A stretch of DNA of 64,000 nucleotides, from assembly GCF_020497125.1 (NCBI RefSeq), contig NC_059076.1, positions 8,051,951 to 8,115,950 on the forward strand, given 5' to 3'. Position numbers and translations under genes: made by a program. The notes under the pieces are model-generated. The model was not told the origin of the DNA, did not search any database, and saw nothing but the letters and a program-made list of their open reading frames with translations. Positions 44,895 to 56,129 of the stretch are shown here, one piece after another. This DNA comes from Mauremys mutica (Eukaryota > Chordata > Testudines > Geoemydidae). How positions within the stretch are numbered: the first letter of the stretch is position 1; each line of letters begins with the position of its first letter.

Positions 44895-47800
44895 CGAGGG
44901 TGGAAGTTCAAATATTTTAACCTTTCTCCTGCTTTCAGCGAATCGATGAAAATATCAGTGAGTTCAGTAGGAGAAGGATTATATTCTATTTGCAAGACAA
45001 TGAGCCCCATTTTGGTTGTATGGATAGATGTGGCCCCTTGCTTTAAACAACAACGACAACTTGAGATAAAAGCTTATGGAGAAAATGATGAATGCAGTAA
45101 TTTTGGATTAGAATTTACCCTTCCTGCCATGCCCACATCAAGTGTAGACAAGTAAATTTTCATAGTCCTTTTTAAATATTCTGTTCTTTAAATCCATGGC
45201 TTAGGGGTGAGATGATTGCTGACATTTCAGCTCTGTCTTCGTACTATATATTTTTAATCAGGAGCTAGTGCCCGACTTTAAATAAACACAGATGAGTCAA
45301 CTCAGCTGACTCCAATATGTAATAATGAGGATTGCGGGTTTTATTCTTTTCAGTATAATTAATAGCATAGTATATGAAGGACCTTTGCAAAGTAACTTTT
45401 CTGTAAACTCATTATGGTGCGTTCTTCTATAAATTGGTATGCAGAATACAGCTGACTACGTCCAGGATCTTGCATAACCAACATCATCATGTTTACACTT
45501 GACAGGAATCTTATATTTTCCTGAACAGACTTTCACCCTCTGCAGTTATACGGTTATTGTCTTTTTCCAAAAGCAAGACTGTTAGGCAGAGCAGGGCTTC
45601 AAAAGAGGGGTGGTATTATATCAGAATACTAATAAATGACATATTCCTATCTTCCCTACTCCACTTCCCAACTGATTTGTAACAAACCTTTTAACAGGCC
45701 ACAAAATATGCAGGCCAATTGCAGAAATGTGTTTAGCTTCATTTTATAGTATTTTTTGCAACACAATGACAAAATAAATGTCCCACATAGCTAATCACAA
45801 ATATGCAGCGCAAACAAACATGCAAAGTGGTATATAAACAATGTTTTTATAAATATAGTGCTGTGAAGTCCACAGCTATAAATAGCATGGATAGAAGGAG
45901 TGGGTGCATGAAGGAATTAAGATTATATATACACAAACTACATAACCTATATGCTAGATATTGTATATTACTGTATCATATTCATGCAACTGCTGACTGC
46001 AGTATTTCTCTGTCTTAATTATATACCAGGGAATCTTCAGAACATGAAGTGGTAAACATTCTATTAAAGTAGGAATCCTGGGCATGATACAAACGATGAT
46101 CAGGAGAGCTAATTACTAAAACTTAACTAAAAATAAGTGGTTGCCTAGCTCACCTTCTGAAAATCCATCAACCCTTTGTTTTACTCCCAAGCTACCATTT
46201 CTATAGGTAAAAATACATATGGATCAGCCATATAGAAATAATTATTAAATCCCTTCTAAATCACTTGAAGTTTATCTGGAGAAGCTGCTCATATAGAGGG
46301 AAAGTGAGCCTTTATGGGTCCAGTTCTGCAAAATATGGACCTGCTACTGTGCAGGATCCATTTCCCACTCCGTCCCTCTCCATCCACAGACCAGAGGCTG
46401 GAATTGGCTACCAGTTGCTGTGATGCTGTTCAGAGGAAATCCAACCCCCCAGCTCCCAGATGCACCTGGATAGCTCAGGCAATCATTCATAAGTTGTCAA
46501 AACAGTGCTGCAAAGAAAAATGTGCCTCTGAGCTGTGTAGAGCATGCATGCACTGAGCTGCAGCCTTCTGCATCCTTGTTATCCCTCTGTTTCACTGAAA
46601 CAGTACTTTGTAATTGGAATACTTCAGCTCCATCAGTGCTTCTGTTATGTGGTGACTGTTACTTCAGCTGTAAAGCTGGAACATTTCATCACTGTGATAG
46701 GCTTAATGCACAGCGCTCTGGGCCCGCACAGAATGCGAGTCACTGCCCTGATGTTCCCCCACCTAATATACCCACTTTTAAGCCTGTACGGGGGTAGAAT
46801 CTTCCATTGTTTTAGCCTGAGCGAGGTACAAACCACTTTGCACGCTGGTGCTCCTGTGCATGTTGCCTGCTGCTGGGATGCAGAGGCAGTAGTACTGCCA
46901 ATTCCTGTAAAGAATTTGCCCTAAGAGATAACATTTTTGAAGTCAGGCTTGTGTTTCTTAGGTTACATTTGGGATTGTGTGGCTGCGTTCATTCCCAAGG
47001 CCTTTTCCCCCTCCCTTCCCCGTCTCATATCATATAACACAATAATATCTGTCTGCATGAAATAAAAGCCACAATAATGAAGCTATACTTTCCTTCTTGG
47101 ATCAGACCTAATTAAGTTTTGTTTTTTTCCCCCAGTAGTCTTATGAACACCCAGGTGCAGGCTTGGAATCAGGTATAACTTACATGCTGCTTTAGGCATC
47201 AGGGTGTTTTGCTGGCAGGTAGAATATTGGCAGCATTCTCTAGCAAACTTTCCTGAAATAGAGCTTTAACTTCAAGAGAGAAGTCCCCTTGGCGTAACGT
47301 GTCTGAAGAACGGACGCTTTAGTGGCTTACCGTTTTCTAACAGTGTGCTGCAGAGTCAGTATTGACAGCGAGGTCAGGCCTCAGCGGGAGGCACTGCCGT
47401 CAACACGGGGGCCAGAGACAACAGTTGCTGCCATCTGAGCCATCCTGCCACCTGTCCCACTGGTGTTGGTCATTGATCAAGATCTGGCATTTACAGAACT
47501 GATCTGATATCCTGTGCATTAAGCTTGTATCTATACTTGAGAAATGAGATGTGTCCCATGCTATTCAGAGAGTAACTTTTCAGTCTAAATTACTTGTTCA
47601 GTCAGAAAAATGGATCTTTATTGATACGCCAGTGCAAATACTCAATACCGCAGATCTAGATTTTAGCCTCCAGTGGCTTACACTGATGATCATCCCTGCC
47701 CTACTTCTGTGGCTTGTGTTTTGGTCCAAGGGCTTCCTGCTTGCAGGCTCACGCTCTGTTCCGTGAGCCTATGTGTGTGTTTGTTTTTTAAACAAAACCT

Positions 47801-48789
47801 AGGTGCAGTTGAAACTCTCGAATGCAACGTTATTCCATCCCAGTTTATTTGCTTTATGAACTGTTTTTCTGGTTGTGCAAAAATCACAATTGGTAACTTT
47901 AACCCTGATTTTAGAGGAGTTTGAGTCTTGCATGTTTTTACATTGGGTCAGTTTTTCAGTATTGTGTACATTACCTTTTAGCATGCCGGCATAGTATCTG
48001 TTCTGGGCAGGTGATATTTTTTAATTGGAATATGTTTACTTTTTTTTGCCAAGTTCTTCCTTAATTTATAGCTTCATCTTAACTTAGTTACATTTATTTT
48101 GTGTGTTTGTTTTTCTTTAAAACTTATAAAAGTATAAAAAACAGGTGGCTGGGGTTTGTTTGGTGTTTTTTTGGATCTCCAGTTCTGTCCAATCTTTAGT
48201 TAATTTCATCAAGCAGTAATGTGGTGGGTTGTTTTTTTTCAGAGCTTGCTGACTGTTTGAAACACTGTATCCAGAAGCATGGCTAGATTCCTCTTTCTTA
48301 AAATCAGCAGACATGCTACAGACCACCTTTCTCCTCCCTGGGTCTGAGGCTAAACTGATATTAATAGGTTTAAAGATTATTTCAGAGTTAATAAGAAAAA
48401 TGTTCAGTTATTTGTATCGCTCCTGACAGATTATGCAAATATTGCCTTTATTGTATCATCTTGTACACTTCAGATATTAGATGTCCTTTGATAATTTTAC
48501 AAGCTGTGTTTTGCCTAATTATTTGATTCCTAATTAATTCAGGTTACATTTCACATCAGGACAATACTCTGTACAGTTCTATCTGATGTGCCATAGATGC
48601 TTAGGAAGGAATTTCCGGCAAGTATGGATTCCTAGGCTTGTATGGGCTAGCAGGCTGCTTGTGGCAATAGATTACTCTCACACCAATTAAAATAGCAGGT
48701 GGATGACTTTGCTGTCAAGAACCTGGCATTTGATTCACAAGGTTAGCACAAGATATGTGTTAGCGTTTCAGTGGGAAACTAGACTCTGC
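44895..48789. other. No gene seen; long repeat-poor stretch
   Basis: Nearly 4 kb with no repeat I recognise. Frames at 46314-46924 overlap in several phases and match nothing known. 47290-47470 is richer in GC and CpG than its surroundings. A CAG after a good pyrimidine tract at 44921-44938 is the best acceptor-like signal, but no exon can be proven. Confidence 0.4.
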
Positions 48790-49086
48790 GTTGCCAACTC
48801 GCATGATTTTATTGTGAGTTTTGCAATATTAAGTGTTTTTTCTTAAAGCCCCACAGCTTCTGGAGTCCTGCGAGAAGCTCAGCTTCTCAGTTGGGGAGGT
48901 GTTAACCTCCCCAACCCCCAAGTTTCTAGCTCTGTTGGTTGTGGAGAAAACCTTGAAAATCAGACCCCTAACAGCTCAACAGGTAGAAAGCCAATAGGAA
49001 GACTCCCAAACATGTTCGATTTTTAAACCAGTCTCATTTTGGGGGGCTTGACTTATGATTTCTGAACACTTGGGCTTGGCAATCCT
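48790..49086 (+). mobile_element. TTGCCAA-type element, copy 2 (most complete)
   Basis: It begins GTTGCCAACTCGCATGATTT and ends TTGGGCTTGGCAATCC, so the ends pair as TTGCCAA / TTGGCAA. It holds an internal foldback (GTTGGGGAGG TGTT AACCTCCCCAAC, 48891-48914). The interior matches 43563-43838. It is non-coding, about 297 bp, and the superfamily is not assigned. Confidence 0.7.
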
Positions 49087-49438
49087 GCATTAGCTGGCAA
49101 TAGCAAGGGGTAGTCAGAGCGGCCCCTACCAAACACTCTGGGGGAAAGAGACTGAGGCGGCAAGGCCCATGTACTCACTTTCCCCACCATTTTCCACTCA
49201 AATGGGTCAGCAGTGATCTGCTTGGCCAAGGATCAGTCTGTGAAAGGCCTCAGTACTGCTCGAGCCAACAGCAGCAGGGGACGGGGCAAGAACTAGAAAG
49301 GGCCATCTCTCCCCCTCATACACAAACTCTGCCCTTGGAGAGAGACGCTGATGAGGGAAGTGTGGTCTGAGTTACTGCTGCCATTAACTACATGGAGCTG
49401 TATCCCTGCCCATCCCTCGGAAAGGTCGCAGATCTCTC
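49087..49438. other. No gene seen
   Basis: GC-balanced sequence between two transposons. Opposing frames at 49293-49572 are unrecognised. Confidence 0.4.
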
Positions 49439-49441
49439 TAA

Positions 49442-49713
49442 GGCTATGGCTACACTTGCACTTCAAAGCGCTGCCGCGGCAGCGCTTTGAAGCGCTAAGT
49501 GTAGTCAAAGCGCCAGCGCTGGGAGAGAGCTCTCCCAGCACTGTCCGTACTCCACCTCCCTGTGGGGAATAACGTACAGCGCTGGGAGCCGCGCTCCCAG
49601 CGCTGGGGCTTTGACCACACTGGCGCTTTGCAGCGCCGCAATTTGCAGTGCTGGAGAGGGTGTGTTTTCACACCCTGCTGCAGTGCTGCAAATTTGCAAG
49701 TGTAGCCATGGCC
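49442..49713. mobile_element. CpG-rich Harbinger-like MITE with long palindromes
   Basis: The ends GGCTATGGCTACACTTGCA and the reverse complement of the right end, GGCCATGGCTACACTTGCA, differ at one position. TAA (49439-49441) and TTA (49714-49716) flank it. The interior is packed with AGCGCTTTG, CAGCGCTGGGAG and TTTGCAGCGC units in both orientations, including a 32-bp perfect palindrome at 49461-49492. It is non-coding, 272 bp. Confidence 0.88.
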
Positions 49714-49716
49714 TTA

Positions 49717-50221
49717 AAGGCAAAAGCAGCTGAGTGCTGGCAGGTACTTGTGGTTCATCCCCAGTGTTTAACTGTGGATGGTTTGTTTAAAGGGGACTTA
49801 ACTTCCTGGGGAGAAAGTGGCTGTGACTGGACGAAAGGCGGCAGAAAAAGTGACTAACAGAGGTCTGAGTCTATTAGGATTGTTGTTTGGATTTTATTTT
49901 TTTGAAGTTATGAAATAAAAAAGGTTAATAGAAAAGGGTTAATATATATATAAATAAATTTGGGATTAAACAGAGTCAGGGGGTTATTAAAAAACCCAAA
50001 CCAATGACCACCCCACCACACACCACAGAAGGAGGCGAAGATTTAAAAATAATTGGAATTAGACAAAAGTAGATGGGCGAGGGGGAGGGAATAAATTCAT
50101 AAAACTAGGAGAAGCCGGGGGATATTTTTGTAAAAAAAAAAAAAAAAAAGGAAAGAGGTTAAAATGAGGAAAAATTGAAATAGGCTCCTGCTCACATGAC
50201 TGCCATTACCACAGTCTGTTT
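49717..50221. other. AT-rich stretch with an 18-base poly(A) run
   Basis: An A18 tract lies at 50132-50149, preceded by AATAAA near 50090. This could be the tail of an old retrocopy, but no parent gene or target duplication can be seen. Confidence 0.4.
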
Positions 50222-50362
50222 AACTGATCTATCTCCACAACACTCTTTGAGTATCCCCCTGATACAGGCTGGAAACTGGGGCACAGAGAGACCAGCTGAT
50301 TCACCGAAGGTCATGCAGGAAGTCTGTGGTGGAACAGAGAATGGAACCCAGGTTTGCCACGT
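50222..50362 (-). mobile_element. MIR SINE
   Basis: On plus: GGAAACTGGGGCACAGAGAG, then CACCGAAGGTCATGCAGGAA, GTCTGTGGTGGAACAGAGAA and TGGAACCCAGGTTTGCCACG. This is the reverse complement of the MIR core and 5' half. Confidence 0.8.
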
Positions 50363-50493
50363 CCCATAACTGTGGACCATTCTTCTGTGGGTCATACACA
50401 ACTCATGCTCTAGCAACCCAGGATCTCCCCTCTGTAACTGTTGTCGTTCCCCTTTGTGTGTGTTATACCCACTCGTTGCATCTCGTCATAAAA

Positions 50494-50524
50494 TTAGATT
50501 GTAAGCTTGTGGGGGCAGGGGACC
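50494..50524 (+). mobile_element. Old interspersed repeat tail fragment
   Basis: TTAGATTGTAAGCTTGTGGG then GGCAGGGGACC matches the start of the tail family noted at 1632; the remainder is lost or unrecognisable. Confidence 0.55.
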
Positions 50525-50535
50525 ATTTCTTTCAG

Positions 50536-51465
50536 AAGCTCCAACTCTGCCCAGACTTTTTGCATGTGCTAGCGTTGCTCCGTAGGAATAATCCCATTGA
50601 AAGCAATGGTACCGTCCAGCTTCACTTGCTGTAAGTCTCTGCAGGGTTAGAGGCTATGCTAGTATACTGCTTATTAACACAATGGGATGCTATTGTGAGT
50701 GAGGCTCTGAGTGCTGCTGTCACTGTGATTTTAGGAACAATAGGATCACTCACGGCACCAGTTTTGCTTTGGGTTTTTTAGCAGTACCATGCTGACTTAG
50801 CAGAATAGTTTTGCAGGACAGTCCTAGAAGCTCTTTCTAAACCCCTATTTGGGTGCTTGGCAGGAATCTGCACATTTCCTTCGTGTGTGTATAAAAGTGG
50901 CCTTTCTAGTTGCTGTTCCGTCTTCCAGGAGTATAAGTGCCTGGGGAAGGTGAGCCATCCCGAAGCCTCTTCCTAGGATCAGCAGCAAAGCCAGCTCTGA
51001 AAATCAGTTCTGCCTTTTATTGGAATCAAAGCCTCGCTCTCCTCATTTTATCTGTGTCCATGTCATCTCGAAGAGGTCCAGCTGCACACCTTTGATGTCA
51101 AACAGGCAATTAAATATTACCAGAGCAGGACTGAGAGTTTCAGGAAATGACCTGCCTTATTTGTACTGTGTAGAAATCATAAACTGGGATCTAAAGCAAC
51201 TGTTTTCAGGTGGGGGAAACCTACAGCTGATGGAACCCTCTGAATTTCAGCAGGATTCTCCGTGGACCCTGAGATCAACGAGGCCCCTTGGACAGATAGA
51301 GCCCAGACTAGTGCAGCATGGCTTTTGGATAGGATATGTGACATGTTACTGCAGCTGATGCTGTTGCCAGCTTTTGCGTCCTTCATGCATTATTTAATAA
51401 CTTTTGCTCATGTGGGGGGTTTGTTTGCGATTTTAAATTTCTCTCCCTTATGTGGGATTCTTTCT
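50536..51465. other. No gene seen; one promoter-like and exon-like spot
   Basis: TATAAAAG at 50889-50896 is a textbook TATA-box match. A TTCCGTCTTCCAG acceptor at 50928, 21 bp (in-frame EYKCLGK) and an AAGGTGAGC donor at 50947-50955 follow. No protein match, so not called as a gene. Confidence 0.35.
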
Positions 51466-51572
51466 GTGATTATTTATTAATCACCGAGCAGCCCCAGTCA
51501 TGGACCAGACCCGCAGGGTGCTAGGCACTGTACAAACACACAACAAAAAGATGGCCCCTGCCCCAGTGAGCC
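51466..51572 (-). mobile_element. Old interspersed repeat tail (GCACAATGGGGTCCTG-type)
   Basis: On plus: ATTATTTATTAATCACCGAG, CAGCCCCAGTCATGGACCAG, GTGCTAGGCACTGTACAAAC and AAAAAGATGGCCCCTGCCCC. This is the best preserved copy of the family in the window. Confidence 0.75.
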
Positions 51573-53534
51573 TTCTGCATTCTATGGATGCATGTTGGTG
51601 GCTAAGAAGGGGTGGGGGGCTGTTTTCCCACGGCTGTACGCGGGGGTTCTCAGTATTCAGGGCTTCCGACAGAGGTAATTGTGTTTTCCCCTTTTGCTTT
51701 CTCTCTCTCTCTTGAACTCCTGAGCTGCCGCACTGGATTTAATGTTTTAAATCTGCAGAAGTCAGTGTGTCGAGGCTGAAAGATACATTTGGCTTGGCAA
51801 ATAAAGCTTTTGCTCCCGGCTGGTGGGTGGGCTGTGCTTGAAGAGTGCCTCTCAAATTGATGGGTATCAAAGCCATTGTGTGTGAATGTTATTTTACAAA
51901 TAGGGAAAATTGTCCTGATCACTTATCAACCTTGTTATGTTTGTTCAATCTCGAGTACTTGGTATCTTTTTAAAAAGACCAAAATTACTCAAAATAACTG
52001 GATTTGCAGTAGTGAAAGTCTGCTGTGAAGTAATTTTGCAATCATTTTGTTGACTGAGACTGCTGTATGTTATATTTCTGTTCCAGCTGTCTCCTAAGAC
52101 TTTCTGGAAATGAGATCTTCTACCTCATGAGCTTGTCAAAGTGACTGCATTTTAATCCAAATGTGAAGAGATCAGTCAATTTAATTTTCTTGGTGATCAG
52201 CCCAGCCCTAGTGGCTTTCACAGAGCGTTCAGTTAACTTTGCTGTAGGATTTCTCTGTAATCTGTGCTGACTAAATTAATGTGGGACAGTCAGATTTTTT
52301 CTGTTTGGGGACAGTAATTTTGCTGTTCATGCCCATCTTTCTATTCCGGGCCATGGGGAAGGTTTCATTCTCCATGCTGAGTACTTTGACTTTGGATAGA
52401 AACACAAGGTCGATATGGGGAGATATAGCCACACTTCAACCTTCTGCTCAGTCTGTCATTTCTTCCCAATGGGACATATTCATGCCTCAATTGCACATAC
52501 TCTATCATCAGTGGTTCAGGAGCGTCCAAAGTCAGAGTTTTGCCCACTAAACCCAACTTCCACATTTCCCAAGTATTGGTAGCTGCACTGCAGCAAATTC
52601 CTCTTTAGTAGATCTAGATTGGGGGGGTTAGAAAATGACTGGAGTCTACTCCATCCTCTGAAGGTTTAGTGGCATGCTTTCTGAAGTGTGCCCAGCTCTA
52701 CAGTTAGAATACGGCAAGCTATTTTTCTCTAAATGCTGCGTGTGAGAATGTAAGGTGTTACCCATCAAGCTGTTGTGCCATGCTTACTTATCAGTCCAGC
52801 AGTTCATGTGTTGCCTGTCCTAAGGGCAGATAAACATTGTTTTTTGCAAACCAGCTGTGGTTTATGCAAGAGAGAAGTGAAGTTAAAGCAGTAGTTCTAT
52901 CCAACCCACTCTCCTTTCCAAGAAAAAGGTTTCCAACAGATAGTTCTGTGCATTGCTTATGCAACAATAATCTATGGGTGAATGAATGGAAATGTTGTCA
53001 CTGATCAGTTCTTTGCAGAGGCTGATATTGGTGAGCTCTTAATTTGGGAGAAGGTACAGTAGGCACTTAGCTTGTATCGGTAAGAGAGAATGGCTAGAGC
53101 ATGCATAAGAAAGATGTGACTGTGATACAGCCCTAAAAGGCACTGAACAAAGCTGTAGTGCATGATACAAAACAAAGTTTAAAAATCTTGACCAACCTTG
53201 AACAGCTATGTGTTTCCATTTAGGAAATGGTTTGACGCTAAAAAGAGATTAGAAAAGTCTACCCTTGATATAAGGTCAGTAAAACTACAAAGAATAGCAG
53301 CTCCTCCTCTGAAAGTAAAACATGAGTGGAAAGTAGAAAATGTTAGTAAAGCAATGACATTTGACCTTAGACAACAGGGGTTGAGTGGTAAATATTTCAT
53401 AAGAGAAAATCTTTTCCCCTCTTCATTTTAACATGGCAAAACACGCTAAATTTCAGTCTCCATTCTAAACCACCCAAAGTGATTATTCTGTTTGACTCTT
53501 GCAGAACTTAGATAATTTGACATTACACTACTAA
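51573..53534. other. No gene seen; one weak exon-like segment
   Basis: Mostly unique sequence. 53224-53274 has an acceptor (TGTTTCCATTTAG) and a donor (AAGGTCAGT) around a 51-bp open stretch; see findings. It matches no family I can name. Confidence 0.4.
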
Positions 53535-53933
53535 GGCCTGGTCTACACCTAAATATTAGATCAGCCCAACTGGATCGCTCAGGGCTGTGAAGAATTTTGC
53601 ACCTTAGTCAACCTAATCCTTAAGGTAGATGTGGCAAGGTTGACCGAAGAATTTTTCCACCAACCTACCGGTAGTTACTGCCTCTCGGAGAGTTGCATTG
53701 ATGAGAGGAAAACCTAGAGTTGCCAATTTTGGTTGTACATTTTCCTGGAGTTTTCATCACATGACATAATTAATTTTTAATTATAGATCTTTAATTTCCT
53801 GGACAATCCTGGAGGGTTGGCAACCCAAAAACCCTTCTGTTGATTTAAGAAGCTTCTGTACTATACTATAGCATTACAGTGGTATAGCTGATGGGAGCTA
53901 TAAATCTGTAGCCGCTGTAGTGTAGACATGGCC
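53535..53933. mobile_element. Harbinger-like MITE carrying a nested insertion
   Basis: The ends GGCCTGGTCTACAC and GTGTAGACATGGCC are inverted repeats flanked by TAA (53532-53534) and TTA (53934-53936). The body (GATCAGCCCAACTGGATCGC, AGGTTGACCGAAGAA) is interrupted by a 110-bp second element at 53717-53826. Confidence 0.82.
53717..53826. mobile_element. GTTGCCAA-ended MITE nested in the Harbinger-like MITE
   Basis: The ends GAGTTGCCAA and TTGGCAACCC pair with one mismatch. The interior has ATTTTCCTGGAGTTTTCATC, ACATGACATAATTAATTTTT and CCTGGACAATCCTGGAGG, a short repeat I know from turtles. The flanks AAAACCTA and AAAAACCC hint at an AAAACC-containing duplication. It is younger than its host element. 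Confidence 0.8.
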
Positions 53934-54123
53934 TTAGATACACTAAAAAATATACTGTGATTACAATCAAAGTCAGTGTTCAGAGAGAATTTGATTTTTG
54001 GGCTGCGGGTGAAGTCCTTTTGATCTCTGATGATTGTACTACTTCATGCTGTATTTTAAAACCAGTGATTTTCAGCATGAAAGAAATAATGAGAAACACA
54101 GGATAACTGCTTAGCCTGTATTT

Positions 54124-54425
54124 CTAGTAGAGCTTTTTTGAATAAAAAGATGTTTGTCGTAAAATGGCCTGTTTTACAAAATCAGAATTTTTCAATAAAA
54201 ATTACTGGCAGTGCAAAATAAAATTGTGCCTATTTTTCATTTTTTTCAATTTTTGTATGAAAATGTTGAAATTTTAAATTTTGATAACATTTTGATGCAA
54301 TTGTTAATGCCAATAAAACTATTAAACCCCCCCAAATTGGAAAAAGGTCCATTTTGAACATTTCAAAATTAAAATTTTGAAAATTTTCACAAAAAATGTT
54401 TTCATTTTCTGACAATCTCTTCTTT
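54124..54425 (+). mobile_element. AT-rich TTTTGAAAATTTT foldback element, copy 1
   Basis: It starts CTAGTAGAGC and is full of complementary TTTCAATTTTTGTATGAAAA and CATTTCAAAATTAAAATTTT runs, closing near TTTCTGACAATCTC. It shares its start (AGTAGAGCT) and texture with 54908-55440. Confidence 0.6.
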
Positions 54426-54907
54426 CTGGAGACCTCTGAACTGTTATGGAGAACTACACTGAATAATCAAATACCCTGCAGACCTTTGCTTTTCATTTCA
54501 GATATTTACTTGCAATGAGAAATAAAAGGATGTCTACTTGACAAGGTATGCTTCCATATGTGCTAAATCTGGGCTTTTACTAGTGGGGGAGAAACAGTTT
54601 TTACAAGTTTAGTATTGGAAAGAGCAATGATGCATCCAAAAAGGCATATTCCACTCAGAATTTAAAAACAGGCAAAATATATTCAGTTGTAGCATTTACT
54701 ACTGCCATTAGAGAACACAGAGCATTTATTCTTCAGGGATGAATTTTGAGTCACTGCAACAACAACCACTGAACTGGGTTTTGGGGAATTAAAAGGTTTA
54801 TGTTTAATTTGTTAGCTGCTGAACTATTAACGTATTAATGTAACCCATCATAAACCAAGATTTTCAAAGAAGTGAACCTAAGGAAATTCAGTAGCAGGGT
54901 GGGTGGT

Positions 54908-55440
54908 AGTAGAGCTGATTGAATAATTGTATTTCTCTTTCAAGGCTGGATAGAAAATGCGTCCTGCTCCCCTTGACCCCCCAAAAAGAGAAGTTCAGTT
55001 CAGTTTGAACCAAAATTGAATGTTTCTGTTTTTTCACACTGAAGTGAAAATGCTTGTTCAACCCAGTAAGAAACTTTTTTGAATAATTTGATGTAAAACA
55101 ATATTTTTCCTTTTTTGTTTAGTTTGGGGTCATTTTGGGGTGCTTTTTCACCCTTTTAATTTTTTTAAAGCTAACTTTTGGTGGGAAAACAACCATTTTC
55201 AAACAAAAAGCTGAAGTGTTCTGTTTCAAAAGAATACACATTTCAAAATTGTTGAAATGAAATATTCAATTAGAAATGGCCAAAATGAACCATTTTGACT
55301 TTTTTGACATTTTTTTCATTTTTTTTTTCAACTGAAATGCTTTGCCGAATTTGACGTGAATTCACGAATAGTTTCAGTAACCAAAAAATCATTTCTTTGG
55401 TGAATTTACTATTCACTGAAAAAAATATACCCTGCTGTAC
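54908..55440 (+). mobile_element. AT-rich TTTTGAAAATTTT foldback element, copy 2
   Basis: It starts AGTAGAGCTGATTGAATAAT and continues with complementary AAAATTGTTGAAATGAAATA / CATTTTGACTTTTTTGACAT runs, ending near CACTGAAAAAAATATA. It is non-coding and longer than copy 1. Confidence 0.6.
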
Positions 55441-56031
55441 ATGCTAATTTCACCAGTGCTGGGAATCCTAACGCTAAAGTGTATGTTGTGTCGCATAAGC
55501 TACTGAGGGCTTATAGACACTTTGAGCAAGGATATTATATTCTGAAATCTTGGTGCCCATCTCTCTCTCTTTTTAAAATCATAATATAATCTTAAAGTTG
55601 AAAACACCTTTAACAAGTGAACATTCTTTCATTCATGGTAATGAAGCAGGATGTTTCAACCGGATTCTTTCCGCAACTGCTCTATCTCTTAATGAGATGT
55701 CTTGCTTCTGAGTGAGAAACCGCCAAGACTGTGTAAGTGAAAAATGTGACAGAAAGTAATAAAATTAGATATTTGACACACAATCATGATGAGCTGCTTT
55801 CATTATTATGACAATCCTTATTTATTTTCTGTCATCATGTTGTTTTCACTGTTATGAAAATCAGTCACCCAAAGGGAATTGTTTCTAGAGACATGGAAAA
55901 ATATTCCCCCCACTACTAAGTGATAGGAGGTAAAATGATCAATATTTGCCGTGATGAGTATGGAGAGGGACATTTTGAAAACCCCTTCAGTGACTTAGGC
56001 ACCTAAGTACACAACCTTCAGAAGTGACTTA
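55441..56031. other. No gene seen
   Basis: AT-rich unique sequence. Confidence 0.45.
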
Positions 56032-56118
56032 GGCCCAGATCTTTGAAGGAATTTAGGCACCCAAACCCCATTAATGTCAATGGGAGTTAGAGCCACAAAA
56101 GTATTTGTGTCTGGGCCT
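56032..56118. mobile_element. Short foldback element (GGCCCAGATC ends)
   Basis: GGCCCAGATCTTTGAAGGAA pairs imperfectly with the end GTATTTGTGTCTGGGCC. The core CCCATTAATGTCAATGGGAG is itself a near-palindrome. Confidence 0.6.
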
Positions 56119-56129
56119 AAGGAGGCTAA

